Assembly (NCBI GenBank): GCA_027579435.1
Contig: JANBPK010000750.1
Location: forward strand, 62,001-126,000
Direction of reading: 5' to 3'
DNA: 64,000 bases
Source of the DNA: Candolleomyces eurysporus
Taxonomy: Eukaryota; Basidiomycota; Agaricomycetes; Agaricales; Psathyrellaceae
The notes beneath the pieces were generated by a model that was given only the letters and a program-made list of their open reading frames with translations, ran no database searches and had not been told where the DNA came from. A program made the translations under genes and the position numbers. Positions 47,701 to 60,534 of the stretch are shown here, one piece after another; positions within the stretch are counted from its first letter, which is position 1, and each line of letters begins with the position of its first letter.

Positions 47701-49843
47701 TTGGTGAGCTTAATTGTCAATTGATCTATTCTCCCAACGGTGCTGACATGTCAATCTCTTTAGCTATCGGACACAGCACGAACCTTATTGGCCGTGACTC
47801 AAATATCATCGTCATCCGTGGTGGAAACGAAGGTCGACCGGTCTACGACCAAATCATGCACTCCGTCGAGGAATTCTTCCCTGAGAGCGGGATTATCGAT
47901 GAGCGGGGAGAGGTTCGGGACCTTGACGATCTGCCTTCAACACCGAAACAATCGACGAAGCCCGGTTCGAGGAGAAACTCGACTCAGGAAGAGATCCCTC
48001 CAGGTGGTCCCTTGAGAAGGTTCGACACCGGTATATCATCCATCGTCGGAAGTCAAAACGGTGAACGGCCTGGAGGATTTGTGCTGGTGATTGACGGTCC
48101 TGCGCTTGGGGTGGCTCTTGCCGATGAGCGACACAAGAGTATCTTGCTTCAGCTGGCTATGCTTTGCGAAGGCGTGATCTGTTGTCGTGTCTCGCCACTG
48201 CAGAAAGCGTTGATTGTGCGCCTGGTCAAGGATGGTCTAGAGACTATGACCCTGGCTATTGGAGATGGTGCCAACGATGTTAGTATGATCCAGGCTGCGG
48301 ACGTTGGTGTTGGGATTTCGGGCGAGGAAGGGTTGCAGGCTGTGAACTCGTCGGATTATGCCATCGCTCAGGTATGTGCCGCCAGTATTCCCATAAGTCT
48401 GACTGTGATCGCTGATAATGCCTCCCCTTCAGTTCCGATTCCTCAAACGGCTATTGCTCGTCCATGGACACTGGTCATATTACCGAAACGGAAACATGTG
48501 GGTAGCCTCGAGCTTTAATATTGCCTCTCCCATCAAACTGAAGGCCTCGCCTCATAGGATTCTCAATTTCTTCTACAAGAACATTGTCTGTATCGGTGTG
48601 CTCTGGTGGTTCCAAATTTACTGCGCCTGGAGTTCAACCTAGTGAGTTTTCTGTTTTATCCATGAGGGTAGCTCATTAATTTGCGTTTCTCAGTGTCCTC
48701 GAATATACCTACCTTCTTTTCTGGAATTCCTTCTGGACTATCGCTCCTGTCATTGCCATTGGATTGTTCGATCGACTTGCAGGTGTGTTTCTTTCTGGAG
48801 TTGGGTGGCTCCGATATCTTACTGACCATCGTATGACGCAGATGATCATGATCTCATGGCGTTCCCTGAGCTGTACCGCTTCGGCAGAGAGGGCCGCTGG
48901 TTTGGCATGAAGGTCTTTGGAGTTTTCATGTTTGATGGAGTTTTCCAGGTGGGCTATGTGTTTCCACTTTTCCTAAATCAGTTTTAACTCCTTTCTCTCA
49001 GTCGGCCGTCATTTTCTTCCTCATCTTGTACACCTACGTCACTGTCTCCAGTCGGTCGGACGGATGGGCAATCAGTATCTACGAGCTCTCCACAACGATG
49101 GTATTCGCTGCCGTGTTCACGGCCAACTTCTTCAATGGTATGAATACCAACACCTGGACGGCCTGGGTCTTCTTCGCAGTATTCCTTGGTGATATCCTCG
49201 TCTGGCTGTATACTGTGAGTCTTATTTTTTTTTTTAAATCCCAATCGTGGTTACTAATAGTCCCGACTATTAGGCCGTCTACAATTCCATCTCTCCTGGC
49301 TGGTTCGTCACTCCTGTCTACGGGAACAACAACTTCCTCTTCAAATCCGCGTACTTCTGGCTCTGCCTCCCTCTTACCATCTTCATCTCGCTCCTACCGA
49401 GATACCTTTACAAGGCTTACCGGATGGGCTACCGCGCCGACGACATCGACATCATCCGATATGTTCGCAAGTTCAACCCTGGTGTCGAGCTTCGACAAGA
49501 TTCCTCTGAAGAAATGGTCTACCCACGAAGACCTGCATCCGTTGCCACCAGGAGTATGCGGAGTGTATCGTCGATACCTGTACGTCCATCGGGCGATTTC
49601 AGGTCTGCAAGTCGGACGGATATGTCCACCGGTATCACCTCACAGCACCGTGGATTCGATTTCTCGATGGAGGAGCGTGGTGTCGCAATTCAGAGATTGC
49701 AGAGTAATCTGTCAGAACGGCGGATGAGCAAACAGCATTTGCCGCAGAGTTCACCAACGAAGAGGGGTATTGCGCAGAAGTTGACGTTGCCGAGGAGCTT
49801 TAGACGGCGAAAGTCGAATGCGAAGGATCCTGCGCTGTCATGA
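44746..49843 (+). CDS. P4-type phospholipid-transporting ATPase (flippase), Dnf1/Dnf2-like
   Basis: Thirteen exons in phase (first 44746-45008, last 49274-49843) give about 1,477 residues. The N-terminus holds [11 protein letters not shown] and the [11 protein letters not shown] block before TM1. The actuator has LDGETNLK; the catalytic Asp is in DKTGTLT (Asp codon 46415-46417, at the end of exon 4). The nucleotide domain has [11 protein letters not shown], then [19 protein letters not shown] and the RNGNM...NFFYKN block at the last membrane half. [13 protein letters not shown] after the actuator resembles Dnf1/Dnf2 more than Drs2 or Neo1. Such enzymes use ATP to move aminophospholipids or phosphatidylcholine to the cytosolic leaflet, usually with a Cdc50-type partner. 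Two acidic/Ser-rich insertions (about 46550-46800 and 47930-48060) and a basic Ser-rich tail may be regulatory. It appears complete and single-copy here. Confidence 0.93.
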
Positions 49844-50306
49844 CACCATGTTTTGTAACGTTTCTTTCCTCTTTCTTGGCTTTTTTATTCTTCCTATTTG
49901 TTTCACGTCGGAACTTTCACGTTTCTTTCTATGCCGATCATTCAACGCATCGTCTCTTGCGCACATTTAAATTTGTTTTCCGTGGATTACCTGCGGACAG
50001 ATCCCCCTTTCCTTCCTCAATCCCAATTCACTCTCCCTAACATTCCAATGCTTCATCATGTGTTTTGCTTCTTGCATCTGCTTTGTAGCTAGTTCTTTCG
50101 ATCCCCAGGCGTTCNTTTTTTTCATTTGGCTTGTATTTATTTATTGTACTTATTCTCCCATTCACGACCGGTTACGACCATCCATTACTACTCGTATATA
50201 CAGGATAATTGATTTCAAAAGTGTGGGCAACTCTCGGTTATATATCCCGTTAGCTATGGTGCAGGTATGGTATGGTATAAGGGTACAGAAATGTCAAGTT
50301 CGCGGA
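49844..50306. other. Convergent 3' intergenic region
   Basis: T-rich 3' flanks of the flippase (plus) and the F-box-like gene (minus). An n precedes a T run at 50115. No gene or repeat recognised. Confidence 0.5.
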
Positions 50307-51902
50307 CTAGAGCTGCAACTCGACGCCAAGCTGGTGAAGTGTTGGGGAGGAATGAACGAGGGCCTCGTACAATGGGCAGCGATGGTCGAGTTGGCTCACG
50401 TCGATAAGCCTCAACGGGCATTGCAGGGGAGCTGTGCCATTCCCAAGCATCGTGTCGAGGGTACTTTTNGTCTGTCCTGGAGGATCTTCTTTTCCCCAAT
50501 ACTTCTCGATTTCCCAATCCCCAGCGAAACGAAGGATCTCGAGATTTGGAGCAGGGAGCCATCGGGGTTGTAATCGGAGGATGGAGTAGATGTCAGCGAG
50601 GGAGGATGGGCGCGGGTTGTGAANGGTGAGGTCGATAACGCTCGGCATGGCAAGATCTCGNAGCAAACCTCCCTGNGTGAGTGANGTTTCGAGATCCCCA
50701 GCGATAGCGACGGTTGCCTTCGTTGGNCCGNGGATGCTCTTCATCATACGATAGAACATCCCAAGCAGGTAGGAGATGCGTATNTGTTTGGGGTTATGGG
50801 TGTTGTCTTTGTGNATCGACAGGAGGAGGGANGGAGTATTTGGGGACGGATTGAGTGAGCAGGGGACGATTTGGAAGTGGTTGGCGTCTGATTCCGAGAC
50901 AGATATGAAGAATTTGCTGTCCTGAATATGGTGNGTTTGCCAGGTCTTCATCTTGTCCACAATACGCTCTCCTAGGACTTCGAGCTCTCTGCGACCACAT
51001 TGGGTAGTTATACCGAGATGGAGGTTGAAAAGGCAATTGGGATGCGCTTGCACGCTGGAGAGGAACAACAAAATTAGGTCACGGTAACCGTGTAATGTGA
51101 CCTGTTTTAGGTGGGGAAGGGAGATCATTGGTGGCGTAGCCAGAGGCTGCCACCAGAGAGGCTGGAACTGGAATGTTTTCAGATCGATCCGCTCTAGTGC
51201 AGGAAGCTCCACCAAGACACCCAAATAGTTGGTCGCCACGAGAACCTCAGTTACCCGGGCATCTTCAATCTCCAATTCCCGTATCGTTCCAGACATTCCT
51301 GAGTGGAANAGNGGGTAAAATCGCGTCTGAAGACAGGCTANTCTGGGAGCGTGGATTGGGAAGGGAATCGTATCATGGGCAATATCGAAGATCATTCCAG
51401 ATTCCCGGTAGCGCTCCAGTTCCCACTGTTCCAAAAGGGGTGCCTGCAGTGGGGTGGGGATTCGGGCAAATGCAGCGTTCAAATCGCTCAGCTTCGCTTT
51501 CAAAACCAACGAACGGACACGCGCAATGTGTTGCAGGATGTGGTCGACATTGGTGATGTTACGCTTCGCCGTGCCGAAACTGGATGCAGGGGAATGTGTG
51601 TCCAAGTAAACGCGAATGTCTAAAGGATGCTCGCGCGTACGACGGATGAGCTCGTTCAGCCATTCTTCTTGGGAGGTCCCTGTTAGCGTGATCTTTGCCC
51701 AGAAANGCGGATAATCAAGGAGAATGGTCCGCCATTGCGTGCAGACCTGTGATAGGAGGCGTGGAGGAAGTTCTGGGGAGTCTACATCGGAGTAACTGGC
51801 ATCAAACAAATCGCTGCTCAGAGTCATAAAGATTCTAAGCAGGATCTCAACAGGAACCGCATGGCAGGCGGGAAAGGCAGACGATTTCTGGGAGANACCC
51901 AT
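50307..51902 (-). CDS. F-box-like protein
   Basis: One uninterrupted frame of 531 residues. Residues 17-75 match an F-box-like N-terminus as common in agaricomycetes: VPVEILLRIF, then LLSQVCTQWRTILLDYP-FWAKI. The remainder is leucine-rich with regularly spaced short blocks (LPHLKQVTLHGYRDL, SSPTLHQLGVELQL), suggesting irregular leucine-rich repeats. Such proteins usually present substrates to SCF ubiquitin ligases, but the substrate is unknown. About 20 positions are n, many inside codons, yet the frame stays open, so they are substitutions or ambiguous calls and not indels. An extra short 5' exon cannot be excluded. Confidence 0.8.
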   Translation of the reverse strand: MGXSQKSSAFPACHAVPVEILLRIFMTLSSDLFDASYSDVDSPELPPRLLSQVCTQWRTILLDYPXFWAKITLTGTSQEEWLNELIRRTREHPLDIRVYLDTHSPASSFGTAKRNITNVDHILQHIARVRSLVLKAKLSDLNAAFARIPTPLQAPLLEQWELERYRESGMIFDIAHDTIPFPIHAPRXACLQTRFYXXFHSGMSGTIRELEIEDARVTEVLVATNYLGVLVELPALERIDLKTFQFQPLWWQPLATPPMISLPHLKQVTLHGYRDLILLFLSSVQAHPNCLFNLHLGITTQCGRRELEVLGERIVDKMKTWQXHHIQDSKFFISVSESDANHFQIVPCSLNPSPNTXSLLLSXHKDNTHNPKXIRISYLLGMFYRMMKSIXXPTKATVAIAGDLEXSLXQGGLXRDLAMPSVIDLTXHNPRPSSLADIYSILRLQPRWLPAPNLEILRFAGDWEIEKYWGKEDPPGQXKSTLDTMLGNGTAPLQCPLRLIDVSQLDHRCPLYEALVHSSPTLHQLGVELQL

Positions 51903-52216
51903 GCAGTCGACCTTTTGACGTTGAGCATATGTTTGNACGTGGGTTTGAGCTACTTACCATTGTACTGTTTTCTCCGACTGCGACTNTGCGAGGCGTTCAT
52001 ATGACGAAGCGTGGTTGCAGCATGNNNTCTCCCAACAATCAGCATTCCCACGCACCCNTAGGCGCTGGATCTGATCTAATTTGAGCGTTAATCATTGAGA
52101 GAACACCAATGAGTCCTCGTTATCTCCTTTGTGGAAAGCCATGCCCATCTTATTGGGGTTCGGATACAAATTTGTACGTTGACACCAAGTATAGATACAA
52201 TTCAGTGAAGACATCA
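51903..52216. other. Short intergenic region
   Basis: Upstream of the F-box-like gene and downstream of copy E. Several n, including a run of three near 52025. Nothing further recognised. Confidence 0.4.
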
Positions 52217-55200
52217 TCATTTCCTGGTAGCCGATAGCCATACTTCGCATCGTGTACGCCATGTTGTAGCTTCGTGCGCAGTGGCATGCCGCCCAAACAA
52301 TGCGAGAGTNAACCACTCAAGCAATTCCTTATGTTTCACNACCTTTTCTGGGGCATCACTATCCTCCAGGGTCCTTCTGCCGTACCGACACCAGAGCGCA
52401 GTCAAGATCTTGAGCCTGTATGAGGCGAGTTGTGGGCGAGCAACCAATGCTGGTGCCAGGAAAAGTGTCATGTAATCGGTGGCCTTCTCGCCCAAACGTC
52501 CTATCTCACTGTTTAAGAATGTGTTCCAATCAAAAGGGACGAAACTATACTGACCATCTGAGATGAGGCGGGAAAGCAGCTCGACGTGACCCACGAGGGC
52601 AAGGGTTTCAGGACCGAAAGCCATAGAAGCTATGCGCAGCATGATTGTTTGGCGGACTGAAAGCGTTATCGTTGAGCCATCTGGATCTGATCCTCGAGCA
52701 CAATTACTTGCCTGTGGGATCTAGCGACATCAAAGAGAGCAGTTCCACCACAGAGGGCCTCAAGTGTTCAACTTGAAGNAGTGCCATAAACTTGGTTGCA
52801 AGGGGAGTGATTTGCTTGAGCACCGAGCTGGTGGTTGCAGTNGACGGTTCAGGCTGCCCTTCNCCNACGCTCTCCAAGGCTAACGGGCACGAAGGTGAGT
52901 CATAAAGAGTGGGGCTGAACTGATATGGGCTCACATGCAGGTCCTGATGACAAGGCCACGAGTANCTGGATCGCGGTGATGCGTATTCCTCCAACATCGT
53001 CCTTGTCATCGAACGCCAAGCTGATAANCTCAGGTATGGCGGANTCAATGAGCCGCGGCTTCGAATGGCCTATGAAANAGTGAAANAGGTCAGGTGTAAG
53101 TNGNNCCGTCAGCATNTTAGAATACTNACGATGTTTTGTATACAGTTTGAGAAGGAGTTCAATCGCAGTCGCGCGAGCGAATGATGATGTGTTTCGGAGC
53201 ATCGGAGTCANNGCATGCGCGATAGTGGCGGCNGTATCGTCTGAGATCGCAACTACAGTGTCANAGTAAGNATCAAAGNCAAGTATGATGANCTGCGTNG
53301 AGATATTTACGGTTCCCTGTGAGTCGCATGACGATAGCCTTTCCGGCAACAGTGAGCGTTGCCGCCATTGGGGGTATCGCNATTAAGACGTCACGGTTGA
53401 GTTTCGCTATTCCNATGATCAGCAAGACAACTCGACAAGACACTTNCACTGACTTTCTGTGGTGGCGGCNGTGAAATTATCAAACAGGACCCTTTCCACG
53501 CTGTTACCAATATTCTCNTCGCCTTCTAACAAAACTGTTCTCAGCAATTGNGANATCGAAGGGGAAACGANGTCCCTGAATTGATCTATGAACAGCNTTG
53601 CAGTGAGNGTGCTNTGGAAANTNNGGAGGNGTTTGAAGCNNNATACCATTCGAATTCTCCTCGGTCAGGTTGTNTACAACTGACACNGCGTTTGTGCGNA
53701 GTCTAGANTTCTCCAGATCCTTCAGAGAGCTNTCGATGATCTTCGACACAGATGNTTTGATGGCGTCTCGGAACCGAAAGACTAGANGAACNAGTAAATA
53801 TNNATGNCTAGNGCNGAGAGACGAGCTTNGACATACGNTCCGTAGCCTTGTANGNNGNCTTCAAAACTCGCAGGGCGGCNATTCGTNCNTCGTCGTACTC
53901 ATCTTTGATGACGNTGTCNGCCAATCGAGAGATGATTTGCGNATCACCTGGANGAAGGANTCAAGCGGAGGACATGATCTTGAACGAAGATACNNACTGN
54001 TCCGTCCCAAGAGGTTTTCGTATCTNGGNTGGCNCTCACCTTTGTCTANATTANAACACGCNNNNCCAAGACAATGTTNAGNCNCACGNACCACGACCAG
54101 GTACACATCCTATCAGGCGNCCAAATAGGTTGATAGCGGCCGAACGGACATTGAATGGNGCATCGAGTTTCAGTGCTGATTCGATGGCTTTGGGGAGGAT
54201 GCTGTCGATTGGGTCGGGAAGTTTGACTGTCCAGGTGATTANAATACGACCGGNNTGGGTTCGGNNNAGAGANGCTCACCGTTCTGGAACAAGGANTATA
54301 ATGCNTCCTGNGNTTCAAAAGTNGTGTCNCTCCGTTCCTCCTTTATTACTACCTCAATGAGTTTCGGCAAAGCTTGNAACTCGACTACATTNNAGGGCAG
54401 TGAGCNTGCTGAAANGACCAATAATTCAANAAGTNCACAGACCATTGCGACCGAGTAGTAAGATTATCTGGATCCANAGCTGATGCCGCTCTCGGAGCTC
54501 CNTCCCGNAGNCTTGAAAGGCCGTTAGTGATAGGTCTCTGGGNAGGGCGTTANATCTNACCGTCTTCTTGAGCGNAGGGCGGTGTTGTGATNGTTGTCAG
54601 CACCGACACAGCGCGGTCTGTNTATTCCGGAGCTGANAGGCAAGANCCGAGAGCTTTCCCTAGCTTTGCTGCTATTGATNCCCTCAATTTGGCTGGNANN
54701 CANCTCANTANNATGATATTAAGGAANANCGGAGCNACATTACCATCTTCGAGAAGCCGNTGTANTACTTTCATCGTCTCGGCCTGCACATCGGNGTCAC
54801 TGTCCTTGATNGAAGCATCGAACAGTTTGGCGAGTTCGGGAAACTCAGCTTCGTGAAGTCAGATAGTGTCTAGATGNGCTCTGCTACATGTCTCCTCACC
54901 NTCTTTGATNTGAGTACCGGCTAGCTTGATCCACGATTGGCGNACCTTCCAANTACCGTCCTCGATGCCGGCATGGAAGTGCTCCTTNACCATGGTTTCG
55001 ACATAGGCACGATATCGTTCTTTGGGTGATGGGTTCCGATCACTGTCCTCGATNTCTAGGANGTTCAAAAACGTATTCACNGCTTCGGAACGACAGTCAT
55101 AGTCANNATCCAATAANGCACGAGNCGAGAGCTTCTTGAGAACCTCGTCCGAAANGTCANCTGTCNTCNNNATCATGAGCAGNATTTNAATNATGGGAGC

Positions 55201-58200
55201 AGTTGGCCGCTTACCCTCTTTTGAAACCCCTACGGAAGATAGCAGCTGCGTATAGCCAAAGCGAACTCTCCAATCTGAGTGACCGCTAAAGTCATCAAAA
55301 TAGTTGATAGTGTCGTTGATTAGCCCGCTGGCGACGGCTGGTAGGCCAAATCAANCAGGTTATTACCCTGGGATATATGGGCAAAAATTACATGTCCTGN
55401 ACTTACANTGTTTCGCGAGTAGAGTCAAAGATNTGAGGCACGCGTTTTGAACATCTGNNTCAGAATCGTGCTTTGCTATNTGGAAGAGGATGGTATGTGC
55501 GTCTTGGAAATCGAGCGGGACTNGANAAATTGNATNAATATCTGTGCGAGAAGNGAAAGGAAAGTCGTTACAATNTGCAGAGATGNTAGCGACGATATCG
55601 NNCCAAGTCCTCCGATCGTCCCANCCAACTTTGTAGAGTAGTCGACGCAGCGGCAGCTTCAGCGTCGATTGAGGCATGTAATCCATCGCACCTGTTTAGG
55701 AAGATTANNNCTCAGTCGAGTCGAANGNAGGTAAGGGACCGACCATCATACTCGGTCTCGTCCTGAGCCTGAGATTCATGTATGTCTGNATCTGTTTCCA
55801 CTGGCTTCGGAGGGGGTTTTGCTTCGATCCCATCCCTCACATCTTTGGCTATACCTTTCAAAACCTTGTCGGCGCTTTCCTTCAGGCCCNCTGNAATGGG
55901 AAAGGTTACTACNTAATTTTCATCGGCAAGTGAAGCAACGCACGTCTTNGCGAAAGNGCCACCAACAGCCTAATCCATTTCGCTGTGGATGGCCAGTCGC
56001 TCCGAGANCCGTGNAAGGATAACNTGAGATTCTGNGGCAAGGCGCTTTCGAGTGCCTTGGTATACTCAGAANCTTGAATATCNAGCAAGTCAGAGCAGGG
56101 TCTCAANAANTAGATGTTCTTGCACCTACCATNNTCATGTTCTCCCAGCATTAAGAANTCNTCATGGGCNTTTTTCCACANCTCGGAGTCGCTGTCTAAT
56201 TTGACGTAAAGNNCGANAAGGATNGGAACGACCTCAGGAAACGANACTAAGCGCGAGTATTAACGAAGNATGGCTATCGGANTATNNGGNGANAATCGTA
56301 CCANGTTTGACCATNTCGCTTAANAAAGAAATCCANAGAGAGCGTATNGTNGNATATCCTTCTTCGATNACTNTATCNTTCACTGATAATATAGTNGNCT
56401 TCACCACCTCCAACATCTCCGCTGCAANAGAGGTTCAGANNAGTTCATTCAGGCATTAGGANTAGGTCACGCACNGCTCAAATAATGGTCTTTACAGATG
56501 GTTGAAATNAGCCTGACGGAAGAGCGTCGAACATCGTCATCTTCATCNGCNCCAGCCCATTCAACGAGCTTNTTGATGAGNCTTTCGTTTGTGAGGTCGA
56601 CTAANNCGTTGTGGTNTCATTGANACGCAAGCCCGAAAACAATGCTTTGANNNNNCTTNACTTACGCTGGCTNACGAAAGTCTCTGACACCAGCACGGCG
56701 TTGTAGCGGACCCACCACCANCTAGGCTGCACNGCGGCAGTTTCCAGCCANGGNAGNGCGTNGACGATGAATAGNCCNATGAGACGGNCTGAAAGANGNG
56801 GGAATTAATGACTATCAAATGTATNTCTTGANCCAAGGCTTACNGTCTTTGCTAATATCCTTGAGAAGCGTCTTAGCCATGTCGCGAACNGTGCTGTCGT
56901 CATCATGTATGGCAGCCCTCACGATCTTCTCGAATACNACAGGAAATATGCCTTGCACCAAGTCGGTATGCCANCTCCACGCAAAGGCATACGGAGGCTT
57001 TTCCGAGGCGTCTTTCGATCCATCGTCTTTCANAAAATCTGATAGGTCAGTCAAAATATGGGAACGCTTTCCAGANTCCGGGTGATCTAATCCTGTGTTA
57101 AGTGTCTTTGGTATGGCAGTCCTNATGGCTGTTCCAAACTCTGCGAAAAAAAATATATATCGACGTTAGATTGANGGAACAAATGAACCCGGGAAAATAT
57201 CACCTCTTGTCCATAGATCTTTCGCCAAGCGCAGAGCAGGCTGGCGAACATCCGTCGAGTCAGCATTCAAGGCAACCTCAACCAAGCTAGGGATATATTG
57301 GTCGAGAAGCCAGTAAAACGGACTTCCGGAATCTGAAAAGGATACGTGTGAATTCGCCAATAGCTCATGCCTATAGGGACACCTACCGTCCAAGATCGTN
57401 NTAATAAACGCGACAGTGCGCAGACGGTGCTGCGGTTCATGATTGAACCCCGACTCAACGCTAGCAAGCAGAGTGGNGGTCACCGTAGACCTCATTTCAT
57501 CTGAGGAGTTTGCNAAAGTTCCTAGNACTTTTAGCCCATCCTCTCTAGCATCNTCGTCTTCATACACGATCATATTCGAGATAATTTCAATCGAGCCAGT
57601 GTTGAACAAGTCGGCTGCAAAAAGTCAGGTGGATCAACATGACTTGTAAACATCGGAGGAATCTTACGTTTCAGGTCTGGGACATGGTTGAGCATCTTGA
57701 TGGTGTGAACCCGTAAGGCACGATGAGGAAGAGTTAATGTGGAGAAAAGGGTCTCCAATATTCCCTGACGTGGGTGGGCAGCGCCGATTTCGAACCCCGG
57801 AGATAGGGACGAGATGTCGTTCAGGGCTGCTGTTGCCATATCTTCCAGTTCGTNCACTGAAAGACCAGTNAGTTGGNCCCCTGTAGGATATACGGGGAAC
57901 AAACACGCACTCGTAGCCGCATAGAGTTGAGTCAAAAACTCCAGTGCCAGTGAATCAACGATGGCACGTTCCTTTGCCTCGATGTTCCCCGCCCATTCGC
58001 TTGTACGCCCCGTGTCTGACGCACTACAGCCAGCTAAGCACTAGTGTAAGCCGAATANTACNCAACGATACGGAAGAGCGCGACTTACCCTTTGCNAGAC
58101 ACAGNCCCAGNATAAAGGCACTGGTGGTCTTNACATTCTTCTCTCCTTGCAGGACGCCACGACANGCGGCCAACATGAAGTGNAGNCTATGAGTAGAACG

Positions 58201-59745
58201 NATTTCTTGACACGCCAACTCCCAAGGACGGTCCGACATCTCGTTGGAATGGAAATCGAGTTCGATAAGCGTCGAGTCTTTACNTTTCCGATAATCTTCN
58301 GGGAGCGGTTTGAAAAGGCTCAGAATTTGNGTCCTGAGGCCAAATGATAGTGGGCGAAGTGACTCGGGTAGGTTGTTCCAGCGATGAAGGGGATACCCGG
58401 ATTCGAGCGAGGCTCGGAGGGCACCAAGGAGAAACTTGTAATCCGGGAGCNTGTCTTCNGCNGAGGTGGCCTTCGGATTGGTTGCAAGTTTNTCTTCAAG
58501 ATGGTCCACGAGTTGGAGAAAGGCAAGTACGTGGCTGCAAAGGATNTCGTTCCTCTTGATCNCATTATCGGTCCTCGTCGACGAACATTGTCTGAAGCGC
58601 GTTAACAAATGTTGAGGAGTATCGTTCCGACACAAATAATCAATCCAATTCCTCTTGAAGGAAGGTAGNGCGATTTCTGTCGCCGCTTCGTCGACGTATG
58701 TTGGTTTCGGGGATTTGATCAGCTTGGTGTAGAGGATTTCTGCTAACCCGTCGTTAATATCTGTCTTCACCTGCCACCCGGAGTTGGAGGGCCACTTTAA
58801 AGTCACTAAGGCAACAAGCATCTTGCCCAGCCACACTAGGAGGTCCGAGAGGGGAGTATTAAAAGGTGAAGAGGCGACGAATANGGGAAGAAGGGTCATA
58901 GTCAGGTAAATGGCACAACCGGATATGCAAAAGGCCAGAAGGGCNTGACCAAGAGTCTGGTCGTCAGTGATACTCTGAACGACCAGTCCACCCAGGAATA
59001 GAAATGAAGCAATTTGAACAAGCAGCGGCACGAGGGTGATAACTTCCTCCAAATACCACAATTCCGCCTGCTTGTCCAACTTGTACCGGTGATAAGCGTC
59101 CGCAGCTTCACGTCTCGTGGTCGCGGGGACGAATTTCGCGAGCCAGGCTTTGGCCAGGACCCCCATAATTGCGCTGAAGAGGGTAATATAGAGGCTTACA
59201 AGCCATAGACCGTTGATCCACTTCTGTGAGACTGGGATGTTAACGAAGTCGATGACTGACATCCCGCGTAAAGTGTCCCGTATGTCGCTCAGGAGATTTT
59301 GCTCCGAATTCGTAAGGAGATCCCGACGAGCATCGATAACGAAGGATGAGACGATTCCAGCGAACAGACCAGCCTGTCATGGGCGCTGTCAAAGATCGTG
59401 TTATCCTGTCAATCAGAATGGCACGCTCACGAAAATGAGGAGGGAGTCCANCCCTGTTTTCCACAGCTCCACCCTGTCCTTCGCCTCTTGTTCCGCGTCC
59501 TCGAGGTACAGGTACCATATCCTAGCCTCTGATCTGAANTCGAGGTTAACTTTCTTCCCCCTTCGCTCCCTTCCCGCGTCGCCTCCATCNCCCGGCGCTC
59601 CTCCTCCTCCGCCTGNNACCTCCACTGGTGATTCCTGAACCTCAACCTTGGGCGATTTCAAAGTAGGCAAAATACCGCTGGCCGTCAAACTCGATTCGCG
59701 AAGCTGCGCTTTCTCAGCTTCACTGTCATCGATTGCATACTGCAT
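52217..59745 (-). CDS. DUF6535-HEAT family protein, copy E (inverted, poorly resolved)
   Basis: Same exon order as B-D on the opposite strand. The start is provisionally the ATG at 59745 (MQYAIDDSEAEKAQ), though the other copies begin with a tiny upstream exon that I could not place here. LLIF joins AGLFAGIVSSFVIDARRDL across an intron; the DUF6535 helices and the WYLEEVITLVPLL core are clear (59262-58870). HEAT exons run down to 52217, ending LFGRHATAHEATTWRTRC. From about 53.0 to 57.2 kb many bases are n, so integrity cannot be judged. The intron after VPDLK (57610-57665) is present, unlike in D. No tandem promoter modules or septin fragment are seen next to it, so it lies outside the amplified unit. 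Confidence 0.78.
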
Positions 59746-60534
59746 CGGTAATCAGCGTCTCCTCAGTGACTCCTTCAACATGGGACGGCAAGGGAAACGC
59801 ACCACNATATCGGAGTCGCCCATTCTCTCCAGCTTCCTGGGGGCGATGAAAATAGGGGGATGATGTAGGCTACTCGGCCCCTACTGTTATTATATGGAAA
59901 CATATTTCTATATGAAAAGCGCCCAAGGTCAGAAGGGCGTGAGGCCCTGCGGCGCCTGTGCTCCAAGGCATGCCGGGCTAGACCCATGAGGTCGGTTTGA
60001 CAGATGGACATTCAAAATTTGGCAGCTCCCTGATTCGCGAGTAGAACGGTGGAGAACGGCGATATATTTGGAGTCATTTCCCACTGGCAACGAGGTGGGT
60101 ATGCATTCTAGTGATCTGAAGGAGGGATCACAGTGGTAGAGGGGGAATTGAAATTACACTTGCCAGTGGCGTTGAAACGAAACTTAGCTTCATCATGACT
60201 CGATAGGTGATCCCGGATCAGTAACGTGCATAGTCCGATGGCCCGGAAATTGGAAGATGAAAATAGAAAAGAAAACGTGTAACAATGAACGAGTACAGTA
60301 CAGATGAGGTGGAATAACGGGTTTTACACTGTCGNATGGTCATGAANCCGAGTCGCAAAGTCCACACGGAATAGANAGTACAAAACTGCCGTAGCAAATG
60401 GAAATCGTCGAATAGATCGTCATGATAATAAACTATGCATCAAGGAAGGAATAATCGCAGATCGTCTGGCAGGANAGCCCCTATCACAAAAACACGAAAG
60501 AAAGAAAGGAAAAGGAAGAACTGGAAGTCCAAGA
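59746..60534. other. Intergenic region upstream of copy E
   Basis: Holds the copy E upstream region and the 3' flank of the SH3 gene. No coding frame with recognisable motifs, and no similarity to the B/C promoter modules was noticed. Confidence 0.45.
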